DNA of 64,000 bases from Desulfobacteraceae bacterium (GCA_024225635.1 JAAEMK010000497.1:248001-312000); one strand, 5' to 3'. Counted from the first letter of the stretch, positions 35,152 through 44,217 are shown. Program-made: numbers and translations. Notes: generated by a model not told the origin, from the sequence alone.

Positions 35152-38100
35152 ATGACCCTGAAAAAAAGGCTCAGATCCATTACGGCAATAGTGATCCTCA
35201 CCCTGTTGGGGGTGACCACCCTTGTCATGGCCGCATTTGTGGCCCTGGACTATTACTGGCACTACACCAGCAACATCAACGCCCTGGACACCAAGCTCGA
35301 CACCATCTCGGATCAATTATCCACGGCCCTTGCAAATCCCATATGGACCATGAACTTTACCGATACCTCGAAGATCATGAAATCGTTCATGAAGGACAGG
35401 GAGGTGCAGGCCCTCTACGTCAGGGAACCTGAGCAATTCATCGGCTATGCCCGGCAAAGGGACGGGACCATCCAAAGCCTTGCCACGACACCGGACAGGA
35501 ACGGGCTCCTCTATTCCGAGACCGAGATCCGCTTTAACGATACAGTCATAGCTACTCTCGGGATCTACCTTAGCCCCCGATTAAGAAAGCAGGAACTGAG
35601 CCACCATCTTGTCAACCTTGTGGCAGGCTTTTTTGTGCTCATCCTCGGTCTTGTATCGATCATCTTCCTTGTTATCATGAAGAGCGTCATCAAACCGTTG
35701 AAAGCCATTGAAAAATATGCCATCAGCGTGAGCACCGCTTCGGGAATGGCCTTTGCCGGACTCAAGGGGAAGCAATCGGCCCTGGAGCTTGCCAACCTGC
35801 AGAAAGCGATCCAGGAGATGGTCAGCCAGCTCAAGGCACGCTACCTTGAGCTTGAACAATCCCGGACGGCCTTGGAACGGGCCGAGAAAAAATATAGGAA
35901 CATATTTGACAACGCCGGAGAAGGCATCTTCCAGATCAGCCCGGGATGCCGTCTCATAACGGCCAATCCCCCCCTGGCAAAGATCCTGGGGTATGACTCT
36001 CCCCAAGAGATCATGGAATCGGTCTCTGACATTGCCGGCGATCTCTATGTGGACCCCGGCACGGGAAAACGCCTGATGGACCGGATCAATACCCGGGGGA
36101 GAGCGGACAGCTTTGTAACCGAGCTGTTTCGCAAGGACAAAAGCATCATCACCGTCTCGATCACGGTTAACGCCATTGTCGATGACGGCGGCAACCCGAT
36201 CTATTATCAGGGAATGCTGGAAGATATTACCGAGAAGAAGCGGGCGGAAGCGCTGAAGCTGGCCAAGGAGGCGGCGGAAGTCGCCACAAAGGCAAAAAGC
36301 GATTTTCTGGCCAGCATGAGCCATGAGATCCGGACCCCAATGAACGCCATCATGGGGCTGACAAACCTGGCCTTGAAGACCCGTATGACGGCCAAGCAGC
36401 AGGACTACCTGGCAAAGATAGAGAGCGCTTCCCGGAGTCTGCTTGGCATCATCAACGACATCCTTGACTTTTCCAAGATAGAGGCCGGCGAACTCAAGAT
36501 GGATCATGTGAATTTTCTGCTGGACGATGTCTGGGACAACCTGTCGGACCTCTTTGTCGACAAGATCGCGAAAAAGCGGCTGGAGTTCTTTTTCATTATC
36601 GACGACGATGTGCCGTCCGCCCTGGTGGGCGATCCCCTCAGGGTAAGGCAGGTGTTCATCAACCTGACAGCCAATGCCCTCAAATTCACTGACCAGGGGG
36701 AAATCATCATCACGGGAAGCCTGGTGGAACGCATGGAGGACCGGGTCAGGCTGAAGTTTTCGGTAACGGACACCGGCATCGGCATCGACCCTGGGAAAAT
36801 CCAGGCCCTGTTCACCCCCTTTACCCAGGCGGAGGCCTCCACCACCCGAAAATACGGGGGGACAGGCCTTGGCCTGAGCATCTGCAGGCAGCTGGTGGAG
36901 ATGATGGGGGGTGAGATCCGGGCAAAGAGTAATCCCATGGACGGCACCTGCTTTACGTTTACGGCCATTTTCGGGCTCCAGCCCCGGGAGCGGGAGCCCA
37001 GCCATACCCTTCCCGGGGGGCTCCGCAACATGGGTGTCCTGGTGGTGGACGATAACATCACCTGCAGACGATTTCTTAAACGCCTGCTCAACACCCTCGG
37101 TTTCAGGCCAAAAACAGCCCCAGGGGGAACCGAGGCTGTTGAGATGGTCCGGCAAGGCGGCAAGGCCCCTGCCTTTGGCATGATTTTCATGGATTGGAGC
37201 ATGCCGGACATGGACGGCATCACCGCCGCCAGGCAAATAAAACGGCTGCCGGGAGGATCGAAAATTCCCATCATCATGATCACCGGCTTTGGACAGGAAA
37301 CAGAGATTCAACTGGCGGAAGCCGCAGGCATCGATGCATTCCTGTTCAAGCCCATCACAAAACCCCTTCTTTTCAATACCATTGTCCGGTTTTTCGAGGA
37401 GAAAAGACAGAGCGGACAGGAAGGGCCCCGGACCATGATCACCACGGAGGTGAGGAACAAGGAACGGCTTAAAGGGGCCCGGATTCTTCTTGTGGAAGAC
37501 AATGAAATCAACCGCCAGGTGGCGGTGGAGCTGCTGGAGCAGCGGGGCATCATCGTCGAGAATGCCGGTAACGGCAAGGAGGCTGTGTCCATGGTGGTTT
37601 CCCGTGCCAGATTGCCCCATGGGTTTGATGCCGTGCTCATGGATGTGCAGATGCCCGAGATGGACGGGCTTGAGGCGACCCGGGCCATCCGGGAATGGGA
37701 GTCCGCGGCCACGGGCAGGCTTCCCATCATCGCCACCACCGCCCATGCCATCAAAGGTGACCGGGAACAGTGCTTTGATGCGGGCATGAATGATTACATC
37801 ACAAAGCCCATGGACCCGGACCGCCTTTTCAGCACCCTGAAAAAATGGATACACCCCCAGGGCCGCACAAAGGGGGCAGGCCCGGCTTATAACGGTCTTT
37901 CCCCGGGCACGGAAGACAAGGCCGAACCGGATACCGGCCCCGCCGATCAACCGGTCTTACCCGATGATCTGCCGGGGATCGCCATCTCAATGGGGATCAA
38001 GCGGGTCGACGGCAACCAGGCGCTTTACCTGAAGCTTCTACAACGCTTTGTCTCCGACCATGCCGACGACGTTGAATCCATCAAGGCGGCATTAAAGGAG

Positions 38101-38568
38101 AAGCAGGTAAAACTTGCCCTCAAGCTGGCCCACACCCTCAAGGGAGTGGCCGGAAACATCGAGGCCACCACCCTTTCGCAACTTACGGCAACACTAGAAA
38201 ACGCCTTGAAAAAGGGCGCAGTCGCCATTGAACCGCTCTTCAACAGGGTGCAGGGGGAGCTCGACCGGGTTACGGACGCCATCACCACCCTCCTGAAAGG
38301 GCTCCCCTCCCAAAGCGCCCCCCACCAACCGGCGCAGCCGTTGCCTGACCTTGGAAACATCACCCCTGAGATCAAAACAATGCACACCCTTCTTTCACAA
38401 AGTCTCATGGATGCCGACAACCACCTGGAAAAGGTGAGCGCCTTCCTGGTGGGCTCCGGGTTCAAAGAGGAGGCCCGCAACCTCAATGGCTGCATGGCCG
38501 AATTCGATTTTGACGGCGCAAGGGGCATCATGGAAACCGTCGCGGAAAAGCTGAACCTTTCCCTGTAA
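35152..38568 (+). CDS. Hybrid sensor histidine kinase with two receivers and an HPt domain
   Basis: 1138 residues. TM1 (about 10-32), a periplasmic sensor region of about 115 residues, and TM2 (about 150-178) are followed by a HAMP-like linker and a PAS domain (about 240-360). HisKA has phospho-acceptor His391 in SMSHEIRTPMN, followed by the HATPase domain (GTGLGLSICRQLVEMMGG). Receiver 1 has Asp681 (MDWSMPDMDG) and receiver 2 Asp831 (MDVQMPEMDG). The HPt domain has His994 (AHTLKGVAGNIEA). This is a full BarA/ArcB-like phosphorelay in one chain; its output regulator is encoded elsewhere. A binding-protein gene precedes it and may feed its sensor. Confidence 0.93.
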   Translation: MTLKKRLRSITAIVILTLLGVTTLVMAAFVALDYYWHYTSNINALDTKLDTISDQLSTALANPIWTMNFTDTSKIMKSFMKDREVQALYVREPEQFIGYARQRDGTIQSLATTPDRNGLLYSETEIRFNDTVIATLGIYLSPRLRKQELSHHLVNLVAGFFVLILGLVSIIFLVIMKSVIKPLKAIEKYAISVSTASGMAFAGLKGKQSALELANLQKAIQEMVSQLKARYLELEQSRTALERAEKKYRNIFDNAGEGIFQISPGCRLITANPPLAKILGYDSPQEIMESVSDIAGDLYVDPGTGKRLMDRINTRGRADSFVTELFRKDKSIITVSITVNAIVDDGGNPIYYQGMLEDITEKKRAEALKLAKEAAEVATKAKSDFLASMSHEIRTPMNAIMGLTNLALKTRMTAKQQDYLAKIESASRSLLGIINDILDFSKIEAGELKMDHVNFLLDDVWDNLSDLFVDKIAKKRLEFFFIIDDDVPSALVGDPLRVRQVFINLTANALKFTDQGEIIITGSLVERMEDRVRLKFSVTDTGIGIDPGKIQALFTPFTQAEASTTRKYGGTGLGLSICRQLVEMMGGEIRAKSNPMDGTCFTFTAIFGLQPREREPSHTLPGGLRNMGVLVVDDNITCRRFLKRLLNTLGFRPKTAPGGTEAVEMVRQGGKAPAFGMIFMDWSMPDMDGITAARQIKRLPGGSKIPIIMITGFGQETEIQLAEAAGIDAFLFKPITKPLLFNTIVRFFEEKRQSGQEGPRTMITTEVRNKERLKGARILLVEDNEINRQVAVELLEQRGIIVENAGNGKEAVSMVVSRARLPHGFDAVLMDVQMPEMDGLEATRAIREWESAATGRLPIIATTAHAIKGDREQCFDAGMNDYITKPMDPDRLFSTLKKWIHPQGRTKGAGPAYNGLSPGTEDKAEPDTGPADQPVLPDDLPGIAISMGIKRVDGNQALYLKLLQRFVSDHADDVESIKAALKEKQVKLALKLAHTLKGVAGNIEATTLSQLTATLENALKKGAVAIEPLFNRVQGELDRVTDAITTLLKGLPSQSAPHQPAQPLPDLGNITPEIKTMHTLLSQSLMDADNHLEKVSAFLVGSGFKEEARNLNGCMAEFDFDGARGIMETVAEKLNLSL

Positions 38569-38604
38569 CGCCCCTCCATTGAAAATAATAAAAATATATT
38601 TTTC

Positions 38605-38646
38605 TTGATCCACATCAAGGAAAGATGTGCAATGATGCATTATCTT
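38605..38646 (+). promoter_or_regulatory. hcp promoter with FNR-type box
   Basis: TTGATCCACATCAA at 38605-38618 fits the FNR consensus TTGAT-N4-ATCAA exactly. TATCTT at 38641-38646 is the -10 box. The box centre lies about 41.5 bp before the expected start, the class II activation position. The flanking 95 bp are duplicated before the HD-domain gene. Confidence 0.8.
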
Positions 38647-38701
38647 GGGGCACAAGATTTGAAACAAAACCATTTTCCATAACTAAAAAGAGGAGGCCAC
38701 C

Positions 38702-40345
38702 ATGTTCTGTTTTCAATGCCAGGAGACGGCAAAGGGTAAAGGATGCACCATAGCAGGCGTATGCGGCAAAAAAGAGGAGACCGCAAATTTCCAGGATCTT
38801 CTGATCTTCAACCTCAAGGGAATAGCGGTTCTTGCCGAGAACGCCAAAGAGGCGGGAATGGACGTGACCACCGAGGCCGGACGCTTTGCGACAAAGGCGC
38901 TGTTCACCACCATCACCAACGCCAATTTTGACGATGCAAGCCTGGCTGACTGGGTTCGTCAGGCCCTGGCAGTAAAGCAGGGGCTCCTTGAAAAACTGGA
39001 AGGAAAGATTGGCAAGGATATTGACGAATCGGCCCTTTGGGTTTCCGATAATGAGGAGGAGTTCCAGGCAAAGGCAAAGACCGTTGGTGTGCTTGCCACG
39101 GAAAACGAGGATGTCCGTTCCCTGAGGGAGCTGTTGATCATCGGCCTCAAGGGCATTGCCGCCTATGCGGAGCATGCGGCCGTGCTCGGCAAGGAAAAGG
39201 ACGAGATTTACGCCTTCATGCTCAAGGCCCTGGCCTCCACCACCAAGGAACTCAGCGTGGATGAAATGACCGCCCTGGTGCTCGAGGCGGGAGAGGCGGC
39301 GGTCACCACCATGGCCACCCTGGACGAGGCCAACACCACGGCCTACGGCCATCCCGAGATCAGCGAGGTCAACATCGGTGTGGGAGACAAACCCGGTATC
39401 CTCATCTCGGGCCATGATCTCAAGGACATGGAGGAGCTTCTCAAACAGACCGAGAATACAGGGGTGGATGTGTATACCCACGGCGAGATGTTGCCGGCCA
39501 ACTACTATCCTGCGTTCAAGAGCTACAAACACCTCAAGGGCAACTACGGCAGCTCCTGGTGGCACCAGAACAAGGAGTTTGAGAGCTTCAACGGCCCCAT
39601 TCTCATGACCACCAACTGCATCATCCCCATCAAGAAGGAGAACTCTTACGCCAACAGGATCTTCACCACCGGGGTCGTGGACTATCCCGGCGTCGGGCAC
39701 ATTCCCGAAAGGACCCAGGGCGGAGCCAAGGATTTCTCCGGGATCATCGAGCTCGCAAAGACCTGTGGCCCGCCCACTGAAATAGAGACGGGCACCATCG
39801 TGGGCGGTTTTGCCCATAACCAGGTGCTGGCCCTTGCCGACAAGGTGGTGGAGGCGGTCAAGTCCGGCGCCATCAAGCGGTTCATCGTCATGGCCGGCTG
39901 CGACGGCAGGCAAAAGGGAAGGGGATACTTTACAGAGGTGGCGGAGCAGCTTCCCAAGGACACTATCATCCTCACGGCCGGCTGCGCCAAATACCGCTAC
40001 AACAAGCTGGACCTGGGGGACATCGGCGGCATCCCCAGGGTTCTGGATGCGGGCCAGTGCAACGATTCCTACTCCCTGGCCGTGATCGCTCTCAAGCTCA
40101 AGGAGGTGTTTGAGCTGGACGACATCAACGAGCTCCCCATCAGCTTTGACATCGGATGGTACGAGCAGAAGGCCGTTGCAGTACTCCTGGCCCTGCTTCA
40201 CCTGGGGGTCAAGGGAATCCGGCTCGGACCCACGCTCCCGGCCTTTGTTTCACCCACGGTCCTCAATGTTCTTGTGGAGAACTTTGACATAAAACCCATC
40301 GGCGAGGTTGAAGCCGATATCCAGGCCATGATGCAGGGCAACTAA
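38702..40345 (+). CDS. hcp: Hybrid cluster protein (NO reductase/hydroxylamine reductase)
   Basis: 547 residues. The N-terminal cysteines 3, 6, 15 and 21 (C-x2-C-x8-C-x5-C) mark the anaerobe-type class I protein with a cubane cluster. The hybrid Fe-S-O cluster ligands lie in [37 protein letters not shown] and [11 protein letters not shown]. Hcp reduces NO to N2O and underlies nitrosative stress defence and S-nitrosylation; hydroxylamine reduction is its older name. GAGGAGGCCACC precedes the start. It is transcribed alone from an FNR-type promoter and ends at a strong terminator. Confidence 0.96.
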   Translation: MFCFQCQETAKGKGCTIAGVCGKKEETANFQDLLIFNLKGIAVLAENAKEAGMDVTTEAGRFATKALFTTITNANFDDASLADWVRQALAVKQGLLEKLEGKIGKDIDESALWVSDNEEEFQAKAKTVGVLATENEDVRSLRELLIIGLKGIAAYAEHAAVLGKEKDEIYAFMLKALASTTKELSVDEMTALVLEAGEAAVTTMATLDEANTTAYGHPEISEVNIGVGDKPGILISGHDLKDMEELLKQTENTGVDVYTHGEMLPANYYPAFKSYKHLKGNYGSSWWHQNKEFESFNGPILMTTNCIIPIKKENSYANRIFTTGVVDYPGVGHIPERTQGGAKDFSGIIELAKTCGPPTEIETGTIVGGFAHNQVLALADKVVEAVKSGAIKRFIVMAGCDGRQKGRGYFTEVAEQLPKDTIILTAGCAKYRYNKLDLGDIGGIPRVLDAGQCNDSYSLAVIALKLKEVFELDDINELPISFDIGWYEQKAVAVLLALLHLGVKGIRLGPTLPAFVSPTVLNVLVENFDIKPIGEVEADIQAMMQGN

Positions 40346-40420
40346 CCCCCCCCCAGGATCTCCGGGGAAACTTTCCTGGAGATCCTGAAGCGCCTGAAAC
40401 CATCCTCCAGCCTGTCCCTC

Positions 40421-40454
40421 ACAAAAAAAGGCCCGCCCCGGGCCGTATTTTTTG
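40421..40454 (+). terminator. Rho-independent terminator of hcp
   Basis: GGCCCG pairs with CGGGCC inside a larger A-tract/T-tract stem (ACAAAAAAA and TTTTTTGT), giving a bidirectional terminator. A second hairpin (AGGATCTCC/GGAGATCCT, about 40356-40387) precedes it. Confidence 0.8.
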
Positions 40455-40523
40455 TGGGGGACCAATCCGCAAAGAATGTGGTATACTATCCAGTTGAAAT
40501 TAATCTTTTAACAGGAGGTACGA

Positions 40524-40634
40524 ATGCTCCGATCACGGCATTCATTTATTGCGGATAAGGTCTTCGGACCTGCACATTTGAAAAACCAGGTAAACGCTTT
40601 GGGGGATTTATGGCTGTCCGGTTCGAACCGATAG
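40524..40634 (+). CDS. Candidate 36-residue leader peptide overlapping trmO
   Basis: ATG at 40524 has a perfect AGGAGG with a 5-base spacer. The frame ends in TAG at 40634, 25 bp inside trmO in another frame. trmO has only a weak GGGGGA site of its own, so ribosomes leaving this frame could re-start on trmO. TATACT at 40482-40487 is a likely -10 box. The peptide has no recognised family. Confidence 0.4.
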   Translation: MLRSRHSFIADKVFGPAHLKNQVNALGDLWLSGSNR

Positions 40635-41347
40635 GAATTCTCCATACCTGCTACAAGGAAAAATTCGGCATTCCCAGGCAGCCCAATCTCGTGGCAGACG
40701 CCCCGGCCCGCCTGGTCTTCACCCCGGAATTCGCCAGGGAAGAGGCGGTACGGGGACTGGAAGAGTTCTCCCATGTCTGGCTGATTTTCCTTTTTCACGA
40801 AACCCGGGCTAAAAACGGTTCATGGTCGCCCATGGTCAGGCCCCCCCGCCTGGGGGGGAATAAAAAAGTGGGGGTCTTCGCCACCCGGTCCCCGTTCAGG
40901 CCGAATCCCATGGGCATGTCCGCGGTCCGGCTGGAGTCCGTCGAGATATGTGACAAAGGCCCGGTTCTTCACCTCTCCGGCGTGGACATCCTGGACCAGA
41001 CCCCCATCCTGGATATAAAGCCGTACCTGCCTTACTCGGATATCATCCCCGATGCCCGGAACGGTTTTGCCCCGGCCCCGCCCCGGACCGGCCTTGAAGT
41101 TCAGTTTTCAGAGCCGGCAATGGCCCGGATCCGGGAAAAGGAGAAAACCATTCCAAACCTTCTTTCCATTATCACCGGCATCCTGGAGAACGATCCCAGA
41201 CCGGCCTACCGTTCCGGCCGGAAAAGCGATCCTGAATCCGGGCGGATTTCCGGTATCCGGCTCTTTGACTTTGATCTCAAGTGGACCGTGGAGAAGGACG
41301 TAATCCGGGTACTCGACCTGGAAGACCAGGAGCCGCCCCTGATTTGA
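40610..41347 (+). CDS. trmO: TrmO (TsaA-type) tRNA methyltransferase
   Basis: 245 residues. Methylates N6 of threonylcarbamoyladenosine 37 in tRNA-Thr with SAM. The N-terminal beta-barrel has the family signature FATRSPFRPNPMGMSAVRLESVE, and FEPIGILHT and FSHVWLIFLFHE are typical. A C-terminal domain (EKTIPNLLSIITGILENDPRPAYR) matches the full-length TsaA form. It starts inside a short upstream frame, implying coupled translation. There is no functional tie to hcp beyond position. Confidence 0.88.
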   Translation: MAVRFEPIGILHTCYKEKFGIPRQPNLVADAPARLVFTPEFAREEAVRGLEEFSHVWLIFLFHETRAKNGSWSPMVRPPRLGGNKKVGVFATRSPFRPNPMGMSAVRLESVEICDKGPVLHLSGVDILDQTPILDIKPYLPYSDIIPDARNGFAPAPPRTGLEVQFSEPAMARIREKEKTIPNLLSIITGILENDPRPAYRSGRKSDPESGRISGIRLFDFDLKWTVEKDVIRVLDLEDQEPPLI

Positions 41348-41380
41348 GCCCCCATTAAAAATGATAAAAATATACTTTTC

Positions 41381-41422
41381 TTGATCCAAATCAAGGAAAA
41401 AGGGGCCGATATGCACTATCTT
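41381..41422 (+). promoter_or_regulatory. FNR-type promoter of the HD/Fe-S gene pair
   Basis: TTGATCCAAATCAA at 41381-41394 and TATCTT at 41417-41422, with the same 36-bp start-to-start distance as in the hcp promoter. The two upstream regions (about 38576-38675 and 41352-41450) are alignable for nearly 100 bp, ending in TTTGAAACAAAA in both. Confidence 0.8.
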
Positions 41423-41469
41423 ATGTCCATGGTTTGAAACAAAAACTTTAAACCCTGAAGGAGGCCCCC

Positions 41470-42207
41470 ATGAAATGCCCGGGTCAGGACACCCAGTACT
41501 GGAACAAGGACGCCATCTTCGAGACTCCGTGCCCGGAGTGCGGCGCCACGATCGAGTTTTTCAAGGATGACACGGCAAGGCTGTGCAAAGGCTGCGGCAA
41601 GAAGATGGTCAATCCCGGCATGGATTTCGGGTGCGCCGCCTACTGCCAGTATGCGGAGCAATGCCTTGGCACCCTGCCCGAGGAGTTTCTCCAAAACAGG
41701 GACGATCTGCTCAAGGACCGGGTGGCCGTGGAGATGAAACGCTATTTCCATACGGATTTCAAGCGGATCGGCCATGCCTCAAGGGTTGCGAGATATGCCG
41801 AAGCCATCGGCAAGAAGGAACAGGGCAACCTGGCCGTCATCCTCTGTGCCGCTTATCTCCACGATATCGGCATCAAGGAGGCGGAACGCAAACACAACTC
41901 CAGCGCCCCCGGGTATCAGGAGCTGGAAGGACCGCCCATTGCCCGGAACCTCCTTGAAAAGCTCAACGCCAAGGAGGATCTCATCGAGGAGGTGTGTGAT
42001 ATTGTGGGCCACCACCATCATCCCCGGGAGATGGAAACCACCAACTTCAAGGTGCTGTACGATGCGGACCTCATCACCAATCTCCAGGAGGAGAACAAGG
42101 AAGGCACCATAAAAAAAGACCGGCTTGAAAGGATCATCGCCAAATCCTTTCTCACAGAACATGGCAGGGAAACCGCAACAGCGGTTCTGCTGAACCAGGG
42201 AGAGTAG
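41470..42207 (+). CDS. HD-domain phosphohydrolase with N-terminal zinc-ribbon-like region
   Basis: 245 residues. Two CxxC pairs (Cys21/24 and Cys39/42) open the protein and more cysteines follow (54, 59, 65), enough for one Zn or Fe-S site. The HD domain has His102, the His131-Asp132 pair in AAYLHDIGI, a DIVGHHHHP helix and Asp198/200 in LYDADLI, so the metal site is intact. The substrate could be a nucleotide or cyclic nucleotide. It shares its promoter type with hcp and is followed after 3 bp by an Fe-S protein, suggesting a role in nitrosative or redox stress. GAAGGAGG precedes the ATG. Confidence 0.8.
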   Translation: MKCPGQDTQYWNKDAIFETPCPECGATIEFFKDDTARLCKGCGKKMVNPGMDFGCAAYCQYAEQCLGTLPEEFLQNRDDLLKDRVAVEMKRYFHTDFKRIGHASRVARYAEAIGKKEQGNLAVILCAAYLHDIGIKEAERKHNSSAPGYQELEGPPIARNLLEKLNAKEDLIEEVCDIVGHHHHPREMETTNFKVLYDADLITNLQEENKEGTIKKDRLERIIAKSFLTEHGRETATAVLLNQGE

Positions 42208-42210
42208 ACA

Positions 42211-42942
42211 ATGAAAATCATACGAAAAATAATAGAAATAGATGAAGAAAAATGCGACGGATGCGGTAACTGCGTTCCCTCCTGTGCCGAAGGTGCCATC
42301 CAGATAATCGACGGAAAGGCAAAGGTAGTCAAGGATCAATATTGCGACGGCCTGGGCGCCTGCCTGGGAGATTGTCCCCAGGACGCACTCAAGCTGGTGG
42401 AGCGGGAGGCGGAAGCCTTTGACGAAGAGGCGGTGGAGGCCTTTCTCAAATCCAAAGAGCAGCAGGAAGCCCCGGCAACCTCAGGCTGCGGCTGCCCTTC
42501 GGAACAGCTTGCGACCTTTCCCCAGGCAGAATCCTGCCAGACGGCAAACAAGCCTGCCCGGATGAACGCCGCCGGCTCCGCCCTGGGCCACTGGCCGGTT
42601 CAGATCAGGCTTGTGCCCCCCACGGCAGCCTTCCTGAAGGAGGCTGACCTCCTTGTCACGGCGGACTGCGTTCCCGTGGCCTATGCCTCCTTCCATGCGG
42701 ATTTTCTCAAGGATAAGGTGGTGATGATGGGCTGCCCCAAGTTTGACGATAAGGATGCCTATGTGGAGAAGTTCACCCAGATATTCGCGTCCAATACCAT
42801 CAACAGCATCACGATGCTGATCATGGAGGTGCCCTGCTGCTCCGGCCTGCCCGGCATTTTAAAGCGGGCCATGGAACTTTCAGGCAAGGAGATCCCCCTG
42901 TCAACCACGGTGATCTCCACAAGGGGAGAAATCCTCAAATAA
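42211..42942 (+). CDS. Two-[4Fe-4S] ferredoxin with cysteine-rich C-terminal domain
   Basis: 243 residues. The ferredoxin part is CDGCGNCVPSCAEGA and CDGLGACLGDCPQDA. A linker contains the cysteine pair SGCGCP. The C-terminal 120 residues (TADCVPVAYASFHADFL, VVMMGCPKFDD, MEVPCCSGLPGILKRA) have conserved-looking cysteines that could hold a third metal site. Proteins of this form are common beside hcp or NADH-linked genes in anaerobes. It probably delivers electrons, perhaps to Hcp. It is the second gene of the FNR-type operon. Confidence 0.85.
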   Translation: MKIIRKIIEIDEEKCDGCGNCVPSCAEGAIQIIDGKAKVVKDQYCDGLGACLGDCPQDALKLVEREAEAFDEEAVEAFLKSKEQQEAPATSGCGCPSEQLATFPQAESCQTANKPARMNAAGSALGHWPVQIRLVPPTAAFLKEADLLVTADCVPVAYASFHADFLKDKVVMMGCPKFDDKDAYVEKFTQIFASNTINSITMLIMEVPCCSGLPGILKRAMELSGKEIPLSTTVISTRGEILK

Positions 42943-42994
42943 AAAGGGCCTCCATGCCCTGATCCCGCCCGGTGGCACGCCTCCACGGCAACCT

Positions 42995-43027
42995 GGCAAG
43001 GCCGCTCAAATTCAATGCGGCCTTGCC
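42995..43027. terminator. GC-rich hairpin between convergent genes
   Basis: GGCAAGGCCGC (42995-43005) pairs exactly with 43017-43027 over an 11-base loop, between the Fe-S gene (+) and the CheX-like gene (-). No clear U-run. Confidence 0.55.
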
Positions 43028-43049
43028 CATTCCGGCTTTTGTACCGGGC

Positions 43050-43589
43050 TTATTTCACAAAAGGAACAAACTCGGTCTGCTCCATGGCTATCTCCATCTG
43101 GAAGCTGCTGAAACCCACCGAAAATGAAACCCGCCGGTTCTCCTGATTCTCCATATCCGGAGTCAAGGTAATCGAACTGTTCAAGGCCAGGGCTTTGGGC
43201 TGGCCGCAGAATGAGGTGAGATCGAATTTTGACTTGATCATACCCATGGCGCGCCCCATCACCTGGTTGGTCATTTCTCCCATTGTGTCGATCACTTCAT
43301 TTGATGTGTGCTCTTTGGCAAGCTCACTCTCCGGCAACCCCATGGCGCCCATGTAGCTTGAATAAAGATCCATTGCGGCCGCACTGCTGAAATTCATGAC
43401 CACAAGACCGTTATAATCCCCTGAAAACGGAACAAAACACCCCACTTCCGGTTGCAGCCGCACCCGTGGAATGGCTTGAAACGTTTTTGAATAACTTATT
43501 TTTCTATTTGTTCCTTTTTCCAGGGTCCTTTTAATGGCCTGTCCGAAGGCATTCGCTACAACATCAATGGTTTTTTGACCTGAATTCAC
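43050..43589 (-). CDS. CheX-like chemotaxis/phosphatase-fold protein (possibly DUF3334)
   Basis: 179 residues. The CheC/CheX-type pattern is visible: a beta strand with GDYNGLVVMNFSSAAAMDLYSSYMG, then the helix EVIDTMGEMTNQVMGRAMGMIK, which holds the E-x3-N-type catalytic residues of CheX phosphatases. It could remove phosphate from CheY-like receivers. It is isolated from other chemotaxis genes. The start codon is GTG, with AAAAGGAGT eight bases upstream. Confidence 0.7.
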   Translation of the reverse strand: MNSGQKTIDVVANAFGQAIKRTLEKGTNRKISYSKTFQAIPRVRLQPEVGCFVPFSGDYNGLVVMNFSSAAAMDLYSSYMGAMGLPESELAKEHTSNEVIDTMGEMTNQVMGRAMGMIKSKFDLTSFCGQPKALALNSSITLTPDMENQENRRVSFSVGFSSFQMEIAMEQTEFVPFVK

Positions 43590-44019
43590 AATTTAACTCC
43601 TTTTAAAAAAAACACCTGTTCACTTGAGAACGGAAACATTTACAAAACCATTATCTTTTTTTGAAATATGCTTAAACTGTCAGATCTTTTAACACACTTG
43701 GAATACAGAAGGCATGGTTAATAGCATTTAAGCCCATGCAGGTAGGCAAAGCGCTGTTTGAGACGCAGCCTTCCATAAAATAGTTGTTGCCGATCACGGA
43801 AAAGATTTGATAACATCAGACAATTCAAACCGGTCGGGACTTACGGCAAATCGTCATTCCCGAAATTCAGATACGGACGATTCTCTTCTCTGATGCCGTG
43901 TTTGTTACAGGTCCCGCAAGACAGTGTCAAGTGATTTCATCCCGGTGTTTATTGAAGGTTCATAAACCAATACCGGGTGGGAATCGTCCCATTGTACTAA
44001 TAACAGGGAGGATTTTAAC
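43590..44019. other. Intergenic region between divergent genes
   Basis: These 430 bp hold the upstream regions of the CheX-like gene (-) and the ferredoxin gene (+). The first 100 bp are AT-rich. A TTTGATAACATCAG sequence at about 43806 looks like an FNR box but has a 3-base spacer. No coding frame with a ribosome site and no RNA gene was seen. Confidence 0.45.
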
Positions 44020-44217
44020 ATGGGAAGAATCGTCGTCATCGATGAGGATGAATGCGCAGGCTGCGAGGCATGTGTTGAACTTTGCCCGGATGTCTTTGAA
44101 TTTGACAGTGACAATGAAAAGGCGATCGTGATCATGCCTGAAGGAGGAGATGAGGAGTGCATCGAGGAAGCGATGGAATCATGCCCCTCTGAATGCATCT
44201 CCTGGGAAGGTGAGTAG
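44020..44217 (+). CDS. Single-cluster ferredoxin
   Basis: 65 residues. Cys12, 15 and 18 plus Cys22 (CAGCEACVELCP) bind one [4Fe-4S] cluster, and CPSEC near the end holds the usual distal cysteine. Very acidic, as expected of a low-potential electron carrier. Its partners are not clear from position; a divergent CheX-like gene is upstream and a convergent Crp/Fnr gene downstream. GGGAGGATTTTAAC precedes the ATG. Confidence 0.93.
   Translation: MGRIVVIDEDECAGCEACVELCPDVFEFDSDNEKAIVIMPEGGDEECIEEAMESCPSECISWEGE

Noticed and set aside
35581-37950. Long - strand frame (789 codons) inside the hybrid kinase gene
   Set aside because: Mirror frame of a multi-domain kinase with intact motifs; no independent evidence of coding.
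38615-40201. Long - strand frame opposite hcp
   Set aside because: hcp is complete and unmistakable; the opposite frame is a codon-bias shadow and would run through the FNR-type promoter.
43736-43814. Sequence resembling a c-di-GMP-I riboswitch (AGGCAAAGC, later GACGCAGCC and TTGCCGAT)
   Set aside because: The second core lacks the AA of GACGCAAAGCC and the inner stem-loop does not form with a tetraloop. A covariance search with the GEMM-I model would decide; I do not claim it.
43806-43820. TTTGATAACATCAG as a third FNR-type box, before the ferredoxin gene
   Set aside because: The half-sites are three rather than four bases apart and the second ends in G; position relative to a promoter is unclear.
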